From positions 186,001-250,000 of the forward strand of contig JAMCAN010000002.1 of assembly GCA_023715185.1 (NCBI GenBank): 64,000 nt of DNA, read 5' to 3'. Each line of letters starts with the position of its first letter. Position 1 is the stretch's first letter. This DNA is from Planococcus sp. MER TA 32b (GTDB lineage Bacteria > Bacillota > Bacilli > Bacillales_A > Planococcaceae). The translations under genes were made by a program, and so were the position numbers. Positions 24,957 to 33,103 of the stretch are shown here, one piece after another. Under the pieces are notes generated by a model. That model had not been told where the DNA came from. It ran no database searches and was given only the letters and a program-made list of their open reading frames with translations.

Positions 24957-25313
24957 ATGGAACGCAAACCGGATAATTGCCGCGTGGAGGACGCGCTCGG
25001 CATCCTTGTCGGAAAATGGAAGCCCGTGATTCTTCTATACCTGCTGCAGGAAGGCACTAAACGCTTCAGTGAGCTGAAACGCAATATGCCGGGCATCACG
25101 CAGAAGATGCTGACGAAGCAATTGAGGGAATTGGAAGATGAAGATATTATCGCCCGTGTTGTCTATCCGCAGGTGCCGCCGAAAGTGGAATATTCCATGA
25201 CGGAGTATGGACGCAGCCTTGAACCGATCCTGGAGGCCATGCATGAATGGGGCGCCAAACATACCGAACATAAAATGGAGAAGCAGGAAAATCAGCTGAA
25301 AAGTTCTTCTTGA
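24957..25313 (+). CDS. HxlR-family transcriptional regulator
   Basis: 118-residue winged-helix regulator with the family Cys near the N-terminus ([19 protein letters not shown]) and [24 protein letters not shown] recognition helix region. Related regulators (YodB, CatR, QsrR) sense quinones and electrophiles through that Cys. ATG 24957 is used: AGGAG lies 9 nt upstream; GTG 24948 is nearly on top of it. It sits between a flavin oxidoreductase operon and a quinone-reductase-like gene, which fits electrophile control. Confidence 0.9.
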   Translation: MERKPDNCRVEDALGILVGKWKPVILLYLLQEGTKRFSELKRNMPGITQKMLTKQLRELEDEDIIARVVYPQVPPKVEYSMTEYGRSLEPILEAMHEWGAKHTEHKMEKQENQLKSSS

Positions 25314-25315
25314 GT

Positions 25316-25356
25316 AAACCGGGTCTCTCAAAATATAGGAGAGGCCCGGTTTTATT
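25316..25356 (+). terminator. terminator after hxlR gene
   Basis: AAACCGGGTCTCTC pairs with GGAGAGGCCCGGTTT, then TATTG. Confidence 0.85.
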
Positions 25357-25459
25357 GTGTGCACCGGAATTCAATATTTTGTAAGGTGTAAATCCGATGT
25401 GTAAAATGAAGGTCATACGGTTATACCTAATAGAGAAACTGAAGGAGAGGCGATGCGGC

Positions 25460-26494
25460 ATGAATTCAGAAACGATGAAGACATTCGGTTTTTACAAACC
25501 GGGATCGAAGGAAGAAGCGATGGATTTTCAGAAAGTGGAAGAGGAAAGACCGACAGCGACGGGACGCGATCTGCTGGTGGAAGTAAAAGCGATTTCGGTG
25601 AACCCGACAGACCTTCGCACGCGCGACGGCAAGAAAGAGGACGATGAGTCGCTGACGGTTGTCGGCCGTGATGTGGCGGGCGTGGTTGTGGCGACTGGCG
25701 ACGATTGTTCTTATTTCAATGTGGGGGATGAAGTGTTTTACGCGGGCACCAATAACCGGCCAGGCGGGCAAAGTGAATTTCATCTGGTGGATGAGCGCAT
25801 TGTCGGGCGCAAGCCGGCGAGTCTCGATTTCGCGCAGGCAGCGGCATTGCCGTTGACCAGCATCACTGCCTATGAAGCGCTGTTTGAGCGATTGGGCGTT
25901 TCCAAAGATGCGGCGGATAATAAAGGACAGAATATCCTGATTATCGGAGCGGCAGGCGGCGTGGGCTCGATTGCGGTGCAGATCGCTAAACTCGCCGGGC
26001 TTACGGTAATCGGCACAGCTTCCCGCACCGAGACAGTCGAGTGGGCGAAAGATCACGGCGCCGACCATACCATCAACCATCACGAGGAGTTCGGCCCGCA
26101 GCTGGAGAACCTCGGCATCAATGGCGTGGATTATATTTTTTGCCTGAACAGCCCCGACGAGCATATGGAAGGGATGGCGAAAGTGATTCTGCCTCAAGGG
26201 AAAATCTGCTCGATCCTGCCGGCGTTCAAGCCGCTTGACCTTGCGCTGTTCGGCAAAAGTGTCACGTTCGTCTACGAACTCATGTACACGCGTTCCGTTT
26301 TCCAGACGGCCGACATGGTCCACCAGCATATGTTGCTGAACGAACTGGCGGACTGGGTGGATGACAATAAAATCCGTTCGACGATGACGCAGCATTTCTC
26401 GCCGATTTCAGTGGAAAATCTCAAAGAAGCTTATACGAATCTGCTGACGGGCAAGACGATCGGTAAGATCGTGTTGGAAGGTCCGTTTGAGTGA
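25460..26494 (+). CDS. zinc-type alcohol dehydrogenase-like / quinone oxidoreductase (ZADH family)
   Basis: 344-residue medium-chain reductase. It has the NAD(P)H loop IIGAAGGVGSIAVQIAK, VGRDVAGVVVATG and LPLTSITAYEALF, and lacks the structural zinc cysteines, as in quinone-reductase-like ZADH proteins. ATG 25460 has GAAGGAGAGG 9 nt upstream; ATG 25453 is out of frame. Its place next to HxlR and flavin oxidoreductases suggests reduction of quinones or reactive enones. Confidence 0.87.
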   Translation: MNSETMKTFGFYKPGSKEEAMDFQKVEEERPTATGRDLLVEVKAISVNPTDLRTRDGKKEDDESLTVVGRDVAGVVVATGDDCSYFNVGDEVFYAGTNNRPGGQSEFHLVDERIVGRKPASLDFAQAAALPLTSITAYEALFERLGVSKDAADNKGQNILIIGAAGGVGSIAVQIAKLAGLTVIGTASRTETVEWAKDHGADHTINHHEEFGPQLENLGINGVDYIFCLNSPDEHMEGMAKVILPQGKICSILPAFKPLDLALFGKSVTFVYELMYTRSVFQTADMVHQHMLLNELADWVDDNKIRSTMTQHFSPISVENLKEAYTNLLTGKTIGKIVLEGPFE

Positions 26495-26503
26495 AAAAAT
26501 AAT

Positions 26504-26546
26504 GCGCCGACTTCTCTTTTTGATGGAGAGGCCGGCGTTTTTTTTG
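26504..26546 (+). terminator. terminator after ZADH gene
   Basis: GCGCCGACTTCTC pairs with GGAGAGGCCGGCG, then TTTTTTTTG. Confidence 0.88.
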
Positions 26547-26711
26547 TTCCATTTTTTAAGAGCCAAGATTAAAAGTCGAATGGAATCTTTATCCTAATTT
26601 ACAAGAGATGAAAGAATAGTTTGAAAAAATACTTTCGAAATGGAAATTTGATGGTAATATTAGGATAAGAAGAGGGATTCAGAAGCGAGCATCAACGGGA
26701 GGCCGAAACGG

Positions 26712-27302
26712 GTGAAAAATGCGATTGGAACGGTGTTTATATTTTTGGGAGCAGGATTGCTGTTTTATTTGTTCAGGACATACAGTTATCTGGTGGATTT
26801 CATATTCATTCATTCTATTATTGATGCTTTGTATATCCTGGTTGCGCTGATAGCGGCTATTTGGGCAGCGGTCTGGCTGGATCAACGGATTTCCGGCAGC
26901 CGGTTTCAGCTGCTGATCCATTCGTCTGCGGTCCTGTTGATGTGCCTGTTCATCGGCTATCAGATGTTTGCTTCCCATTTTTATTCCGAAGAATATTTGA
27001 AAGACACAGGGCTTGAGAAGGTGGAGCGGCTGTTTGAAATCGGAGAAATGAATCTGAGTCCAGAGGAGCTGCGAGTTCTGGCGGAAGAGGTGGCGGTGGA
27101 CGAGTCGGCTTATGTGCTTTCTGTGTATGGGGGATACCAGCGTCCGGAAGATGCGGAGGAATTCGAGGTGAGGGATTTCAAACGCAGTTATTACTCGTAT
27201 GAAATGGTCGTGGGAGTCGTCGATGATGAAAGGAACGCGCGGTATTACTTTACGCGTGACGGCCTCGATTTTAAAATAAGCGGCAATTCGGTAATGGAAT
27301 AA
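26712..27302 (+). CDS. membrane protein of unknown function
   Basis: 196 residues with three hydrophobic helices (about 3-20, 27-55, 68-85) and a soluble acidic C-terminal part (about 90-196). GTG 26712 is the start: GGGAGG lies 8 nt upstream. Not recognised. A single gene with a terminator. Confidence 0.75.
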   Translation: MKNAIGTVFIFLGAGLLFYLFRTYSYLVDFIFIHSIIDALYILVALIAAIWAAVWLDQRISGSRFQLLIHSSAVLLMCLFIGYQMFASHFYSEEYLKDTGLEKVERLFEIGEMNLSPEELRVLAEEVAVDESAYVLSVYGGYQRPEDAEEFEVRDFKRSYYSYEMVVGVVDDERNARYYFTRDGLDFKISGNSVME

Positions 27303-27313
27303 AATACTGCTAT

Positions 27314-27351
27314 AAAAAACTGCAGCCCTCTCCGGAGGACTGCAGTTTTTT
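27314..27351 (+). terminator. terminator after 26712-27302 gene
   Basis: AAAAAACTGCAG pairs with CTGCAGTTTTTT around a CCTCTCCGGAGG inner part. Confidence 0.85.
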
Positions 27352-27447
27352 CAGATCAATTATGATGATGCGCGTAATGGCGTTTTTTCATGAAAAGTAA
27401 GTCCGGAAAAGTAACACTTCTAACGGGTTTTGTTTATTTCAGTTATA

Positions 27448-27972
27448 TCAGTTTATATGGGATTGTTTGTCGTACTTCTTCATTTTCTGCAGCAGTCGGA
27501 TAAACAGATAAATATAGAGAATAATGACCGCCGAAACAATCGTCAGCGAAAGAATGGAAAAGAACGTGGCATCCCAATTGAGCAGCAATCCGGCCTGTGC
27601 CACCAGCATGCAGATGAAAATGATCGAGTAAAACATCAACATTCGCTGATACATATTTTTTATGGAAGTGGGGTCCGAATAGATGCGCTTATCACCGATG
27701 ACATCTTTTGGGGCACGGAAGTAATGGAACGACTCCATTGCTGTATGGACGTGTTCCCAGCCGGCCTGTTTATAGAGCTCGAAGTATTCGTCATTTGATG
27801 ACTGGAAATCCACCTGATAAACGTATGATCTGGTGGGGTCTTCTTCAAAATAATAAGTGAAAGGCCTGTACTTATAGCAATGGTAACCTTTCGCCGACAT
27901 TTCAGTCAGCCATTGTTCTTCCTTATCCATATCATTCGCTAAAGAGATTTTGAACTTCTTGAACGTTTTCAT
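27448..27972 (-). CDS. DUF2812 membrane protein
   Basis: 174 residues. The N-terminal soluble part (KFKISLANDMDKEEQWLTEM, GYHCYKYRPFTYYFEE, YKQAGWEHV) is the DUF2812 pattern, followed by two transmembrane helices. ATG 27972 has GGAAGGAG 9 nt upstream. Its start overlaps the end of the padR gene by about 40 nt, the usual PadR-DUF2812 arrangement. The family may act as a membrane partner of PadR; its function is unknown. Confidence 0.87.
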   Translation of the reverse strand: MKTFKKFKISLANDMDKEEQWLTEMSAKGYHCYKYRPFTYYFEEDPTRSYVYQVDFQSSNDEYFELYKQAGWEHVHTAMESFHYFRAPKDVIGDKRIYSDPTSIKNMYQRMLMFYSIIFICMLVAQAGLLLNWDATFFSILSLTIVSAVIILYIYLFIRLLQKMKKYDKQSHIN

Positions 27973-28288
27973 GTTTTTTCGCTCCTTCCAAAATATCATC
28001 GCTGATCGTCAGCATCTTTTTGAGACGGTCGTATTCGTGCAGGAAACTGGTTTGTCCATCATCGGTCAGGCGGTAAATCTTCTTTTGGCGGCTTTCTTTT
28101 TCTGCTGTTACGAGTTCAATCAGCTTCTGTTTTTGCAGATTGGTCAGTATACCGTACAGTGTGCCGGGAGCAAGGACAATATCGCCGCCGCTGTATTCCT
28201 CGATTTTCTTGATGATGCCGTAGCCATGCAAAGGCTCTTTCGTTAAAGCTAATAAAACCAGGAAAGTGGATTCGGACAGGGGTTGCAT
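27932..28288 (-). CDS. PadR-family transcriptional regulator
   Basis: 118 residues: PadR winged helix (LSESTFLVLLALTKEPLHGYGIIKKIEEYSG, LAPGTLYGILTNLQKQKLIE) and a short C-terminal helix for dimerisation. GAGGTGAT precedes the ATG. It is co-transcribed with the overlapping DUF2812 gene from a strong promoter holding two copies of a palindrome, which suggests autorepression. Confidence 0.92.
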   Translation of the reverse strand: MQPLSESTFLVLLALTKEPLHGYGIIKKIEEYSGGDIVLAPGTLYGILTNLQKQKLIELVTAEKESRQKKIYRLTDDGQTSFLHEYDRLKKMLTISDDILEGAKKHENVQEVQNLFSE

Positions 28289-28318
28289 CAGATCACCTCT
28301 TCTTATTATATCGTCTAT

Positions 28319-28365
28319 CGATATATCGTTACTAATAGTATAAGGGTCGATATATCGAGTGTCAA
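28319..28365 (-). promoter_or_regulatory. padR promoter with two CGATATATCG operators
   Basis: On the minus strand TTGACA (28365-28360), 17 nt, TATACT (28342-28337) is a near-ideal sigma-A promoter. The palindrome CGATATATCG lies inside the spacer (28348-28357) and again just after the -10 (28319-28328), 29 bp apart. This is a typical repressor layout. Confidence 0.72.
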
Positions 28366-28401
28366 GGTATTGATTGGCTTTATCTAAATTTAGAAAAGGA
28401 T

Positions 28402-28427
28402 GTTTCCTATATATGTGGAATAGGTAA
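28402..28427 (+). promoter_or_regulatory. weak sigma-B-type promoter before DinB-nadX
   Basis: GTTTCC (28402-28407), 14 nt, AGGTAA (28422-28427). Confidence 0.3.
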
Positions 28428-28470
28428 GTATAAGAAAGGCAGCTTTATTGATGACAGAAGGAGGAATTTC

Positions 28471-28944
28471 ATGAACGGGCAATTTTTTAAGAACAGTCTG
28501 CACGGAGAAGGGGCACATTTCGATACGGCGAAGGTTTTTGACGGATTCGACTGGCAGCAGGCGGGAGAAAAATCGGGTGATTTCCCGCATTCGATATGGG
28601 AATTATTATTCCATATGAATTATTGGCAGGATTTCATGCTGGATTTGCTGAACGGACATACGCCGAAAAGCCAGAATCCCGACGAGGAATCCTGGCCGCC
28701 TGCTCCGTCGCCGGAAAGCGAAGATGAATGGGATTCGGCTATTGCTTATTTTCTGAAAGGTTTAGAGGAAGCCGAGCAGGAATCCACGAAAGATCTGCTG
28801 GAAAAAGTGGTGGCCGGAAGGGAAGACACGCGGGGCGACTGTTTGCAGACGATTGTTCTGCACAATACGTATCATGCCGGACAAGTAGTTTTTGCCCGGA
28901 AAATCATGGGGACATGGCCGCCTTCATCCACTGGAAACGCCTGA
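28471..28944 (+). CDS. DinB-superfamily protein
   Basis: 157 residues. Histidines at the usual DinB metal positions are visible in ELLFHMNYWQDF and VLHNTYHAGQVV. Probably a thiol- or metal-dependent detoxification enzyme, but the substrate is unknown. GAAGGAGG lies 6 nt before the ATG. The nadX gene starts 16 nt later, so both are likely one operon. Confidence 0.85.
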   Translation: MNGQFFKNSLHGEGAHFDTAKVFDGFDWQQAGEKSGDFPHSIWELLFHMNYWQDFMLDLLNGHTPKSQNPDEESWPPAPSPESEDEWDSAIAYFLKGLEEAEQESTKDLLEKVVAGREDTRGDCLQTIVLHNTYHAGQVVFARKIMGTWPPSSTGNA

Positions 28945-28960
28945 AGTAAGGAGGAGTGCC

Positions 28961-29740
28961 ATGAACATCGGGATTATCGGAACCGGAAATATTGCCGCTT
29001 ATTTATTGGAACAAGTGAATGGGAAAAAGCTGGCTGACGGAAGAGTGTTAGCGGTTTTCGGACGCAACCGGGAAGTCGGAACGCATCTGGGCGACAAGTT
29101 TGGGATCGCTTTTTATACAGATCTGGAGAAATTTTTAGAGGAACCGCTCGATATAGTGGTGGAAGCGTCGACGATGGAAGCGGCAGCGCTTTATTTGGAA
29201 GACGTTGTTGCACATAAAAAAGACCTTGTTGTCAGCAGCATCGGCGTTTTCAAAGATGCTGGATTTCTGGAACAGGTCAAGGAATTGGCCGGAACTTCAG
29301 GAACGCAGATCTTTCTCCCGTCCGGCGCGATCGGCGGACTCGATGTACTGCAATCTGCGCGAGCATCCGGCGGTTTGGAGCACGTCGAGATCACAACGCG
29401 GAAATCGCCGGAATCGCTTGGATTGGAAGCATCGGAAGAAAGAGTGCTGTTCGAAGGGTCCGCTTTTGATGCTGTCGAGAAATTCCCGAAGAATGTCAAT
29501 GTGGCATTGGTGCTTGCGATTGCGGGAATCGGCGCCGAGAAGACACTTGTGCGCGTCATTGTCGATCCGGCGATTGAGAAAAATTCGCATACGATCAGAG
29601 CCGAAGGTGATTTCGGACGGATGCAGCTGCAAGTCGAAAACAACCCGATGCCGGATAATCCGAAGACGAGCCTGCTGGCGGCGCTCAGTATCCTGGCTGT
29701 TTTACAGAACCGGAATCAGGCGGTGCGGATCGGGAATTGA
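28961..29740 (+). CDS. nadX: L-aspartate dehydrogenase NadX
   Basis: 259 residues. N-terminal Rossmann loop IGIIGTGNIAAYLL, the catalytic region FLPSGAIGGLDVLQSA, and the conserved KNVNVALVLAIAGIG and EKNSHTIRAEGDFG with its His. The enzyme makes iminoaspartate from aspartate for NAD synthesis or runs as an aspartate oxidoreductase. ATG 28961 has AAGGAGG 7 nt upstream. No other NAD genes are near; it follows a DinB gene. Confidence 0.87.
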   Translation: MNIGIIGTGNIAAYLLEQVNGKKLADGRVLAVFGRNREVGTHLGDKFGIAFYTDLEKFLEEPLDIVVEASTMEAAALYLEDVVAHKKDLVVSSIGVFKDAGFLEQVKELAGTSGTQIFLPSGAIGGLDVLQSARASGGLEHVEITTRKSPESLGLEASEERVLFEGSAFDAVEKFPKNVNVALVLAIAGIGAEKTLVRVIVDPAIEKNSHTIRAEGDFGRMQLQVENNPMPDNPKTSLLAALSILAVLQNRNQAVRIGN

Positions 29741-29751
29741 AGGTATAGAGC

Positions 29752-29789
29752 AAAAGCCGTCCAGCCATTTTCGGGTGGACGGCTTTTTG
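29752..29789 (+). terminator. terminator after nadX
   Basis: AAAAGCCGTCCA pairs with TGGACGGCTTTT, then TGC. Confidence 0.85.
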
Positions 29790-29808
29790 CGGGAACAATA
29801 AAAGCGCG

Positions 29809-30255
29809 TTATTCAATCTGCTTTGGTTTCTTATTGATTTTATTGAATGCGACTTCTATCAGGGCAATGATGGCTGCGGCGATCAACTGCGCGTTTATGG
29901 TGATCGTGATAGAGTCCATCAGGAGATTCAATAAGGAAAGCAATGACCAGATGACGAGGAAATGAATGACGAAAATCGTCCCCGCATTGGCTATGGACAA
30001 GCGGTCCAGCAGCAGGATGAACGCCATTTTAACTATATCGGCGAACGTATCCAGTATAAAAAAGAATACGCCGAACCAAAACAGCGACCAAATCGAATCA
30101 TATTGAATGCCCAGAATATTGAAGATTCCGGCAATCCCGAAGAAGTAAATGCCGAATAAGAATGTTATGGGTACGACTATAAGGAATGTCATCGATAACA
30201 CGATGAAAATCTTGGTCTTAGCCGATTCTTCTTTAAATGTTTTTTCTTTTTCCAT
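29809..30255 (-). CDS. YrvL-like membrane protein
   Basis: 148 residues with four hydrophobic helices and a charged N-terminus (EKEKTFKEESAKTK). Length and topology resemble the YrvL regulatory-protein family of Bacilli, but the match is only moderate. ATG 30255 follows a G-run (GTGGGGG); GTG 30267 is the longer option. Confidence 0.6.
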   Translation of the reverse strand: MEKEKTFKEESAKTKIFIVLSMTFLIVVPITFLFGIYFFGIAGIFNILGIQYDSIWSLFWFGVFFFILDTFADIVKMAFILLLDRLSIANAGTIFVIHFLVIWSLLSLLNLLMDSITITINAQLIAAAIIALIEVAFNKINKKPKQIE

Positions 30256-30331
30256 GCCAGCCCCCACTTTTTATAAGCTTATACGACAAGCTTATCATAA
30301 ATATTGGTTTTTTCAGGGGTGGAATATACCG

Positions 30332-30748
30332 TTAATCGATGATGATGTCTTTGCCTTGTTCACGCAGCGACTTCAGCGAGCTGAGCATATGATTGATCTC
30401 TTCATCGCTATGCCGTTCCCAGTTCCCGAGTTCGGCAATGATTTTCAGCGGCGACTTCGACCGGTAGGAGCGTGTCGGGTTGCCGGGGAAGCGCTTGTCG
30501 GTCAGGTTAGGGTCGTTCTCGAATTCGCCTTGCGGCTCGACGAGATAGATCCGCTCCTGAGCATCACCCGCTGCCAGCTCCGCTCCCCATTTCGCCGCTT
30601 CCAATGTCGCGGTGAAATAGATGTAATTCGATTTTTTGTCCTGATAGTTGGAAAGGTTTTGCGCTTCGAGCAGGCCGCCAAGATCTAATTGTGCTTTCGT
30701 TCCGTGAAAGAAAGGGCCGCGGTCGAGAACTTCTTTTTGTTCATTCAT
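30332..30748 (-). CDS. arr: rifampin ADP-ribosyltransferase (Arr)
   Basis: 138 residues of the Arr family, which inactivates rifamycins by transferring ADP-ribose from NAD+. Signature segments: GPFFHGTKAQLDLGGLL, YIYFTATLEAAKWGAELA, IYLVEPQGEFENDPNLTDK and RFPGNPTRSYR. Length equals that of known Arr proteins. It is alone on the minus strand with its own TATACT-type -10 region; it looks like a chromosomal resident, with no mobile element nearby. Confidence 0.93.
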   Translation of the reverse strand: MNEQKEVLDRGPFFHGTKAQLDLGGLLEAQNLSNYQDKKSNYIYFTATLEAAKWGAELAAGDAQERIYLVEPQGEFENDPNLTDKRFPGNPTRSYRSKSPLKIIAELGNWERHSDEEINHMLSSLKSLREQGKDIIID

Positions 30749-30840
30749 ATGGTTCCGCCTCCTGTTGGTTTACTTTGTAACTAACAGTATAAGACGGTGA
30801 TTGGCGAAAAAGTAGTCTGTTAATCATTTTTTATTGGGTG

Positions 30841-30926
30841 TATAATAAAGGTATAGAGAACGGCAGCGAACAAATTATAAACCTTTCTGAATGAACCGGG
30901 CGCCGGCCATTTCAGAAGGGTTTTTT
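30841..30926 (+). ncRNA. short terminated transcript: small RNA or attenuating leader
   Basis: TATAAT at 30841-30846 (preceded by TG) is followed at 30880-30922 by a strong hairpin: AACCTTTCTGAA pairs with TTTCAGAAGGGTT and has an inner CCGG/CCGG stem. A TTTTTT tract ends at 30926. No reading frame with a ribosome site lies inside. The product would be about 75 nt, either a small RNA or the leader of the hydrolase gene at 30982. Confidence 0.45.
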
Positions 30927-30981
30927 CATTTTCATGGAGAATGGTAAAGGGGATAAGTTTTAATTGAATGGAGGAAATTCG

Positions 30982-31788
30982 ATGGCAGAAGAACGGAAGG
31001 TTGAATCTTTTGATGGCACGCAATTGTTCAGCCGGAAAGATGCGGCTGAGGATCAACGGGCGGTGGCCGTGATTTCACACGGTTTAGCCGAGCATCTGGG
31101 CCGTTATGATGCGCTGGCTGAAACGCTGCTGAGCAACGGTTTCACCGTCTATCGCTATGAACAGCGCGGCCATGCGCGGTCTGATGGGAAACGCACGCAT
31201 TTCGACGATTTCAATGAGATGCCGGATGATTTGAAAACCATCATGGATTTGGCTAAGGAAGAGAATCCGGACGCGCCGATTTTCCTCATCGGCCACAGTA
31301 TGGGCGGCTTCACAGCGGCGGCGTTCGGGACGAAATATCCGGGCCAGGCAGCGGGAATTGTTTTATCCGGTGCGCTGACCCGCTACAACAATCAGCTTTT
31401 CGGAGCGCTTCCGATGGACTTGCCGGAAGAAACATACCTGGACAATGAACTCGGGGAAGGCGTCTGCAGCGATCCGGCTGTGGTCGAAGCCTATGCCAAT
31501 GATCCGATGGTGGAGAAAAAGATTTCGGTCGCCCTCATCAATCAGTTTGGAACCGGCATCGACTGGCTGAAAGCGAATGCCGAAAATTTCACGGACCCGG
31601 TGCTCGTTCTGCATGGCAATGAAGACGGGCTTGTCGCTGAAAAAGATTCGCGTGATTTTTACGGGGAGATCGGTTCTGCTGACAAAACACTGAAAATCTA
31701 TGCGTCTTTGATGCATGAGATATTTAATGAGCCATCCAAGTATAAGATTTATGATGAAGTGGTGGAGTGGATGAACGAACGGCTTTAG
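30982..31788 (+). CDS. alpha/beta hydrolase, monoacylglycerol-lipase-like
   Basis: 268 residues. The nucleophile elbow is GHSMGG, the oxyanion region AVISHGLAEHLGRYD, and the late Asp/His are in LVLHGNEDGLV and ASLMHEIFNEP. The pattern fits the lysophospholipase/monoacylglycerol lipase group (YtpA-like). ATG 30982 has GGAGG 8 nt upstream. A terminator hairpin lies in the leader, so expression may depend on read-through. Confidence 0.88.
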   Translation: MAEERKVESFDGTQLFSRKDAAEDQRAVAVISHGLAEHLGRYDALAETLLSNGFTVYRYEQRGHARSDGKRTHFDDFNEMPDDLKTIMDLAKEENPDAPIFLIGHSMGGFTAAAFGTKYPGQAAGIVLSGALTRYNNQLFGALPMDLPEETYLDNELGEGVCSDPAVVEAYANDPMVEKKISVALINQFGTGIDWLKANAENFTDPVLVLHGNEDGLVAEKDSRDFYGEIGSADKTLKIYASLMHEIFNEPSKYKIYDEVVEWMNERL

Positions 31789-31850
31789 AGGGGACCGAGC
31801 TATAAAGATGATGCATGACATTAATGAAAAACAGGCACTGGAATATTTAT

Positions 31851-31879
31851 CCTCCTGCTTTCCTGCAGGGGGCTTTTTT
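31851..31879 (+). terminator. terminator after lipase-like gene
   Basis: CCTCCTGC pairs with GCAGGGGG, then CTTTTTT. Confidence 0.8.
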
Positions 31880-31904
31880 ATTGAAATGCAGACCGGTTTC
31901 CATC

Positions 31905-31929
31905 GTTTATCCATTTTCATATCGGGTAG
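31905..31929 (+). promoter_or_regulatory. sigma-B-type promoter of aldo/keto reductase
   Basis: GTTTAT (31905-31910), 13 nt, GGGTAG (31924-31929), 39 nt before the start codon. Confidence 0.65.
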
Positions 31930-31967
31930 ACAGGGGTTATAAAAATTATTAATAGAGGTGGATGCAA

Positions 31968-32954
31968 ATGAAGAACGAATTGACGGTAAAACATAAATTG
32001 GGTTTCGGCACAGCGCCGCTGGGCAATATGTTCAGGGATGTACCGGAAGACGAGGCGATGAAGACCATCCAGTCCGCATGGGATGAAGGAATCCGTTATT
32101 TCGATACGGCGCCGTTTTATGGTGCAGGATTGGCGGAGATCCGTCTCGGCGAAGTTTTATCTTCTTATGACCGTGAGGAATTTCTGCTGGGTTCGAAGGT
32201 TGGCCGGATTATTCTCGATGAAGAGGAAGAAAAAGAAGGATTGTTTGAATATGGCCGGAAAAATAAAATCCGGACAGACTACACGGAGGACGGCACACTC
32301 AAGTCGATTGAAGACAGCTTGAAGCGGTTGAAAACCGACCGTCTCGATATGGTCTATGTGCATGACCTTTCACCGGACTTTCTCGGAGATGAATGGATTA
32401 CGAAATTCGACGAAGCGCGTAAAGGGGCATTTAAAGTTCTTGACCGGCTGAGAGATGAAGGGGTCATAAAAGCCTGGGGTCTGGGTGTCAATACGACGAC
32501 GCCGATCGAAGTGGCACTTGAACTGGAAGAGACTCATCCGGACCTCAGCCTGTCTGCTACACAATACACACTGCTTCAGCACGAACGCGCCCTTGAGCGC
32601 ATGATGCCGCTGGCTCAGGAAAAAGGCGGCGGACTTGTAATCGGTTCGGCTTATAACTCTGGCGCCTTGCTTGGCGGAGACTTTTTCGATTATAAGGAAA
32701 TCACTCCAGATATCAAAAAGAGAGTCGAGCAGTTCCAAGACGTGGCGGAAAATCACGGCGTCAAATTAAAGCATGCGGCACTCCAGTTCTCGGCAGCCCA
32801 TCCGGCTGTAAAAGCAGTGGTGGCCGGCTCGACAAGACCTGAGCACATCAAGGAAGATTTGCAGGCAATGAAGGCAGATATTCCTGCTGCATTCTGGGAA
32901 GAGCTGATTGAGAAGAAACTGGTTTCCCCGAAAGCGGCATTGCCGGGGGAGTAA
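31968..32954 (+). CDS. aldo/keto reductase (aldose 1-dehydrogenase type)
   Basis: 328-residue TIM-barrel oxidoreductase (KLGFGTAPLGNMF, YFDTAPFYGAGLAEIRLG with the catalytic Asp and Tyr, GSKVGRII with the Lys, DMVYVHDLSPD with the His). It resembles D-threo-aldose/fucose dehydrogenase-like AKRs. ATG 31968 is used because GAGGTGG sits 6 nt upstream; ATG 31962 touches it. A sigma-B-type promoter suggests a role in carbonyl stress. Confidence 0.88.
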   Translation: MKNELTVKHKLGFGTAPLGNMFRDVPEDEAMKTIQSAWDEGIRYFDTAPFYGAGLAEIRLGEVLSSYDREEFLLGSKVGRIILDEEEEKEGLFEYGRKNKIRTDYTEDGTLKSIEDSLKRLKTDRLDMVYVHDLSPDFLGDEWITKFDEARKGAFKVLDRLRDEGVIKAWGLGVNTTTPIEVALELEETHPDLSLSATQYTLLQHERALERMMPLAQEKGGGLVIGSAYNSGALLGGDFFDYKEITPDIKKRVEQFQDVAENHGVKLKHAALQFSAAHPAVKAVVAGSTRPEHIKEDLQAMKADIPAAFWEELIEKKLVSPKAALPGE

Positions 32955-32980
32955 CTTTTTAATCGAAACAGCAGTATAAG

Positions 32981-33027
32981 AAAAGGTCCTTAAAAGTCGG
33001 TGTTATGACTTCAAGGGCCTTTTTTTG
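32981..33027 (+). terminator. terminator after aldo/keto reductase
   Basis: AAAAGGTCCTT pairs with CAAGGGCCTTTT, then TTT. Confidence 0.82.
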
Positions 33028-33062
33028 CATAGCTAAGGGAAACAGTAGCTGAATATGAGAAA

Positions 33063-33091
33063 GCCGGCAGCTCCAAAAGGGAGCTGCCGGC
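33063..33091 (-). terminator. terminator after aldehyde dehydrogenase
   Basis: GCCGGCAGCTCC and GGAGCTGCCGGC around a short loop; T-rich on the minus-strand 3' side. Confidence 0.82.
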
Positions 33092-33103
33092 AAAATAACA
33101 CGA

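Noticed and set aside
27430-27798. Plus-strand 122-codon frame
   Set aside because: Antisense shadow of the DUF2812 gene.
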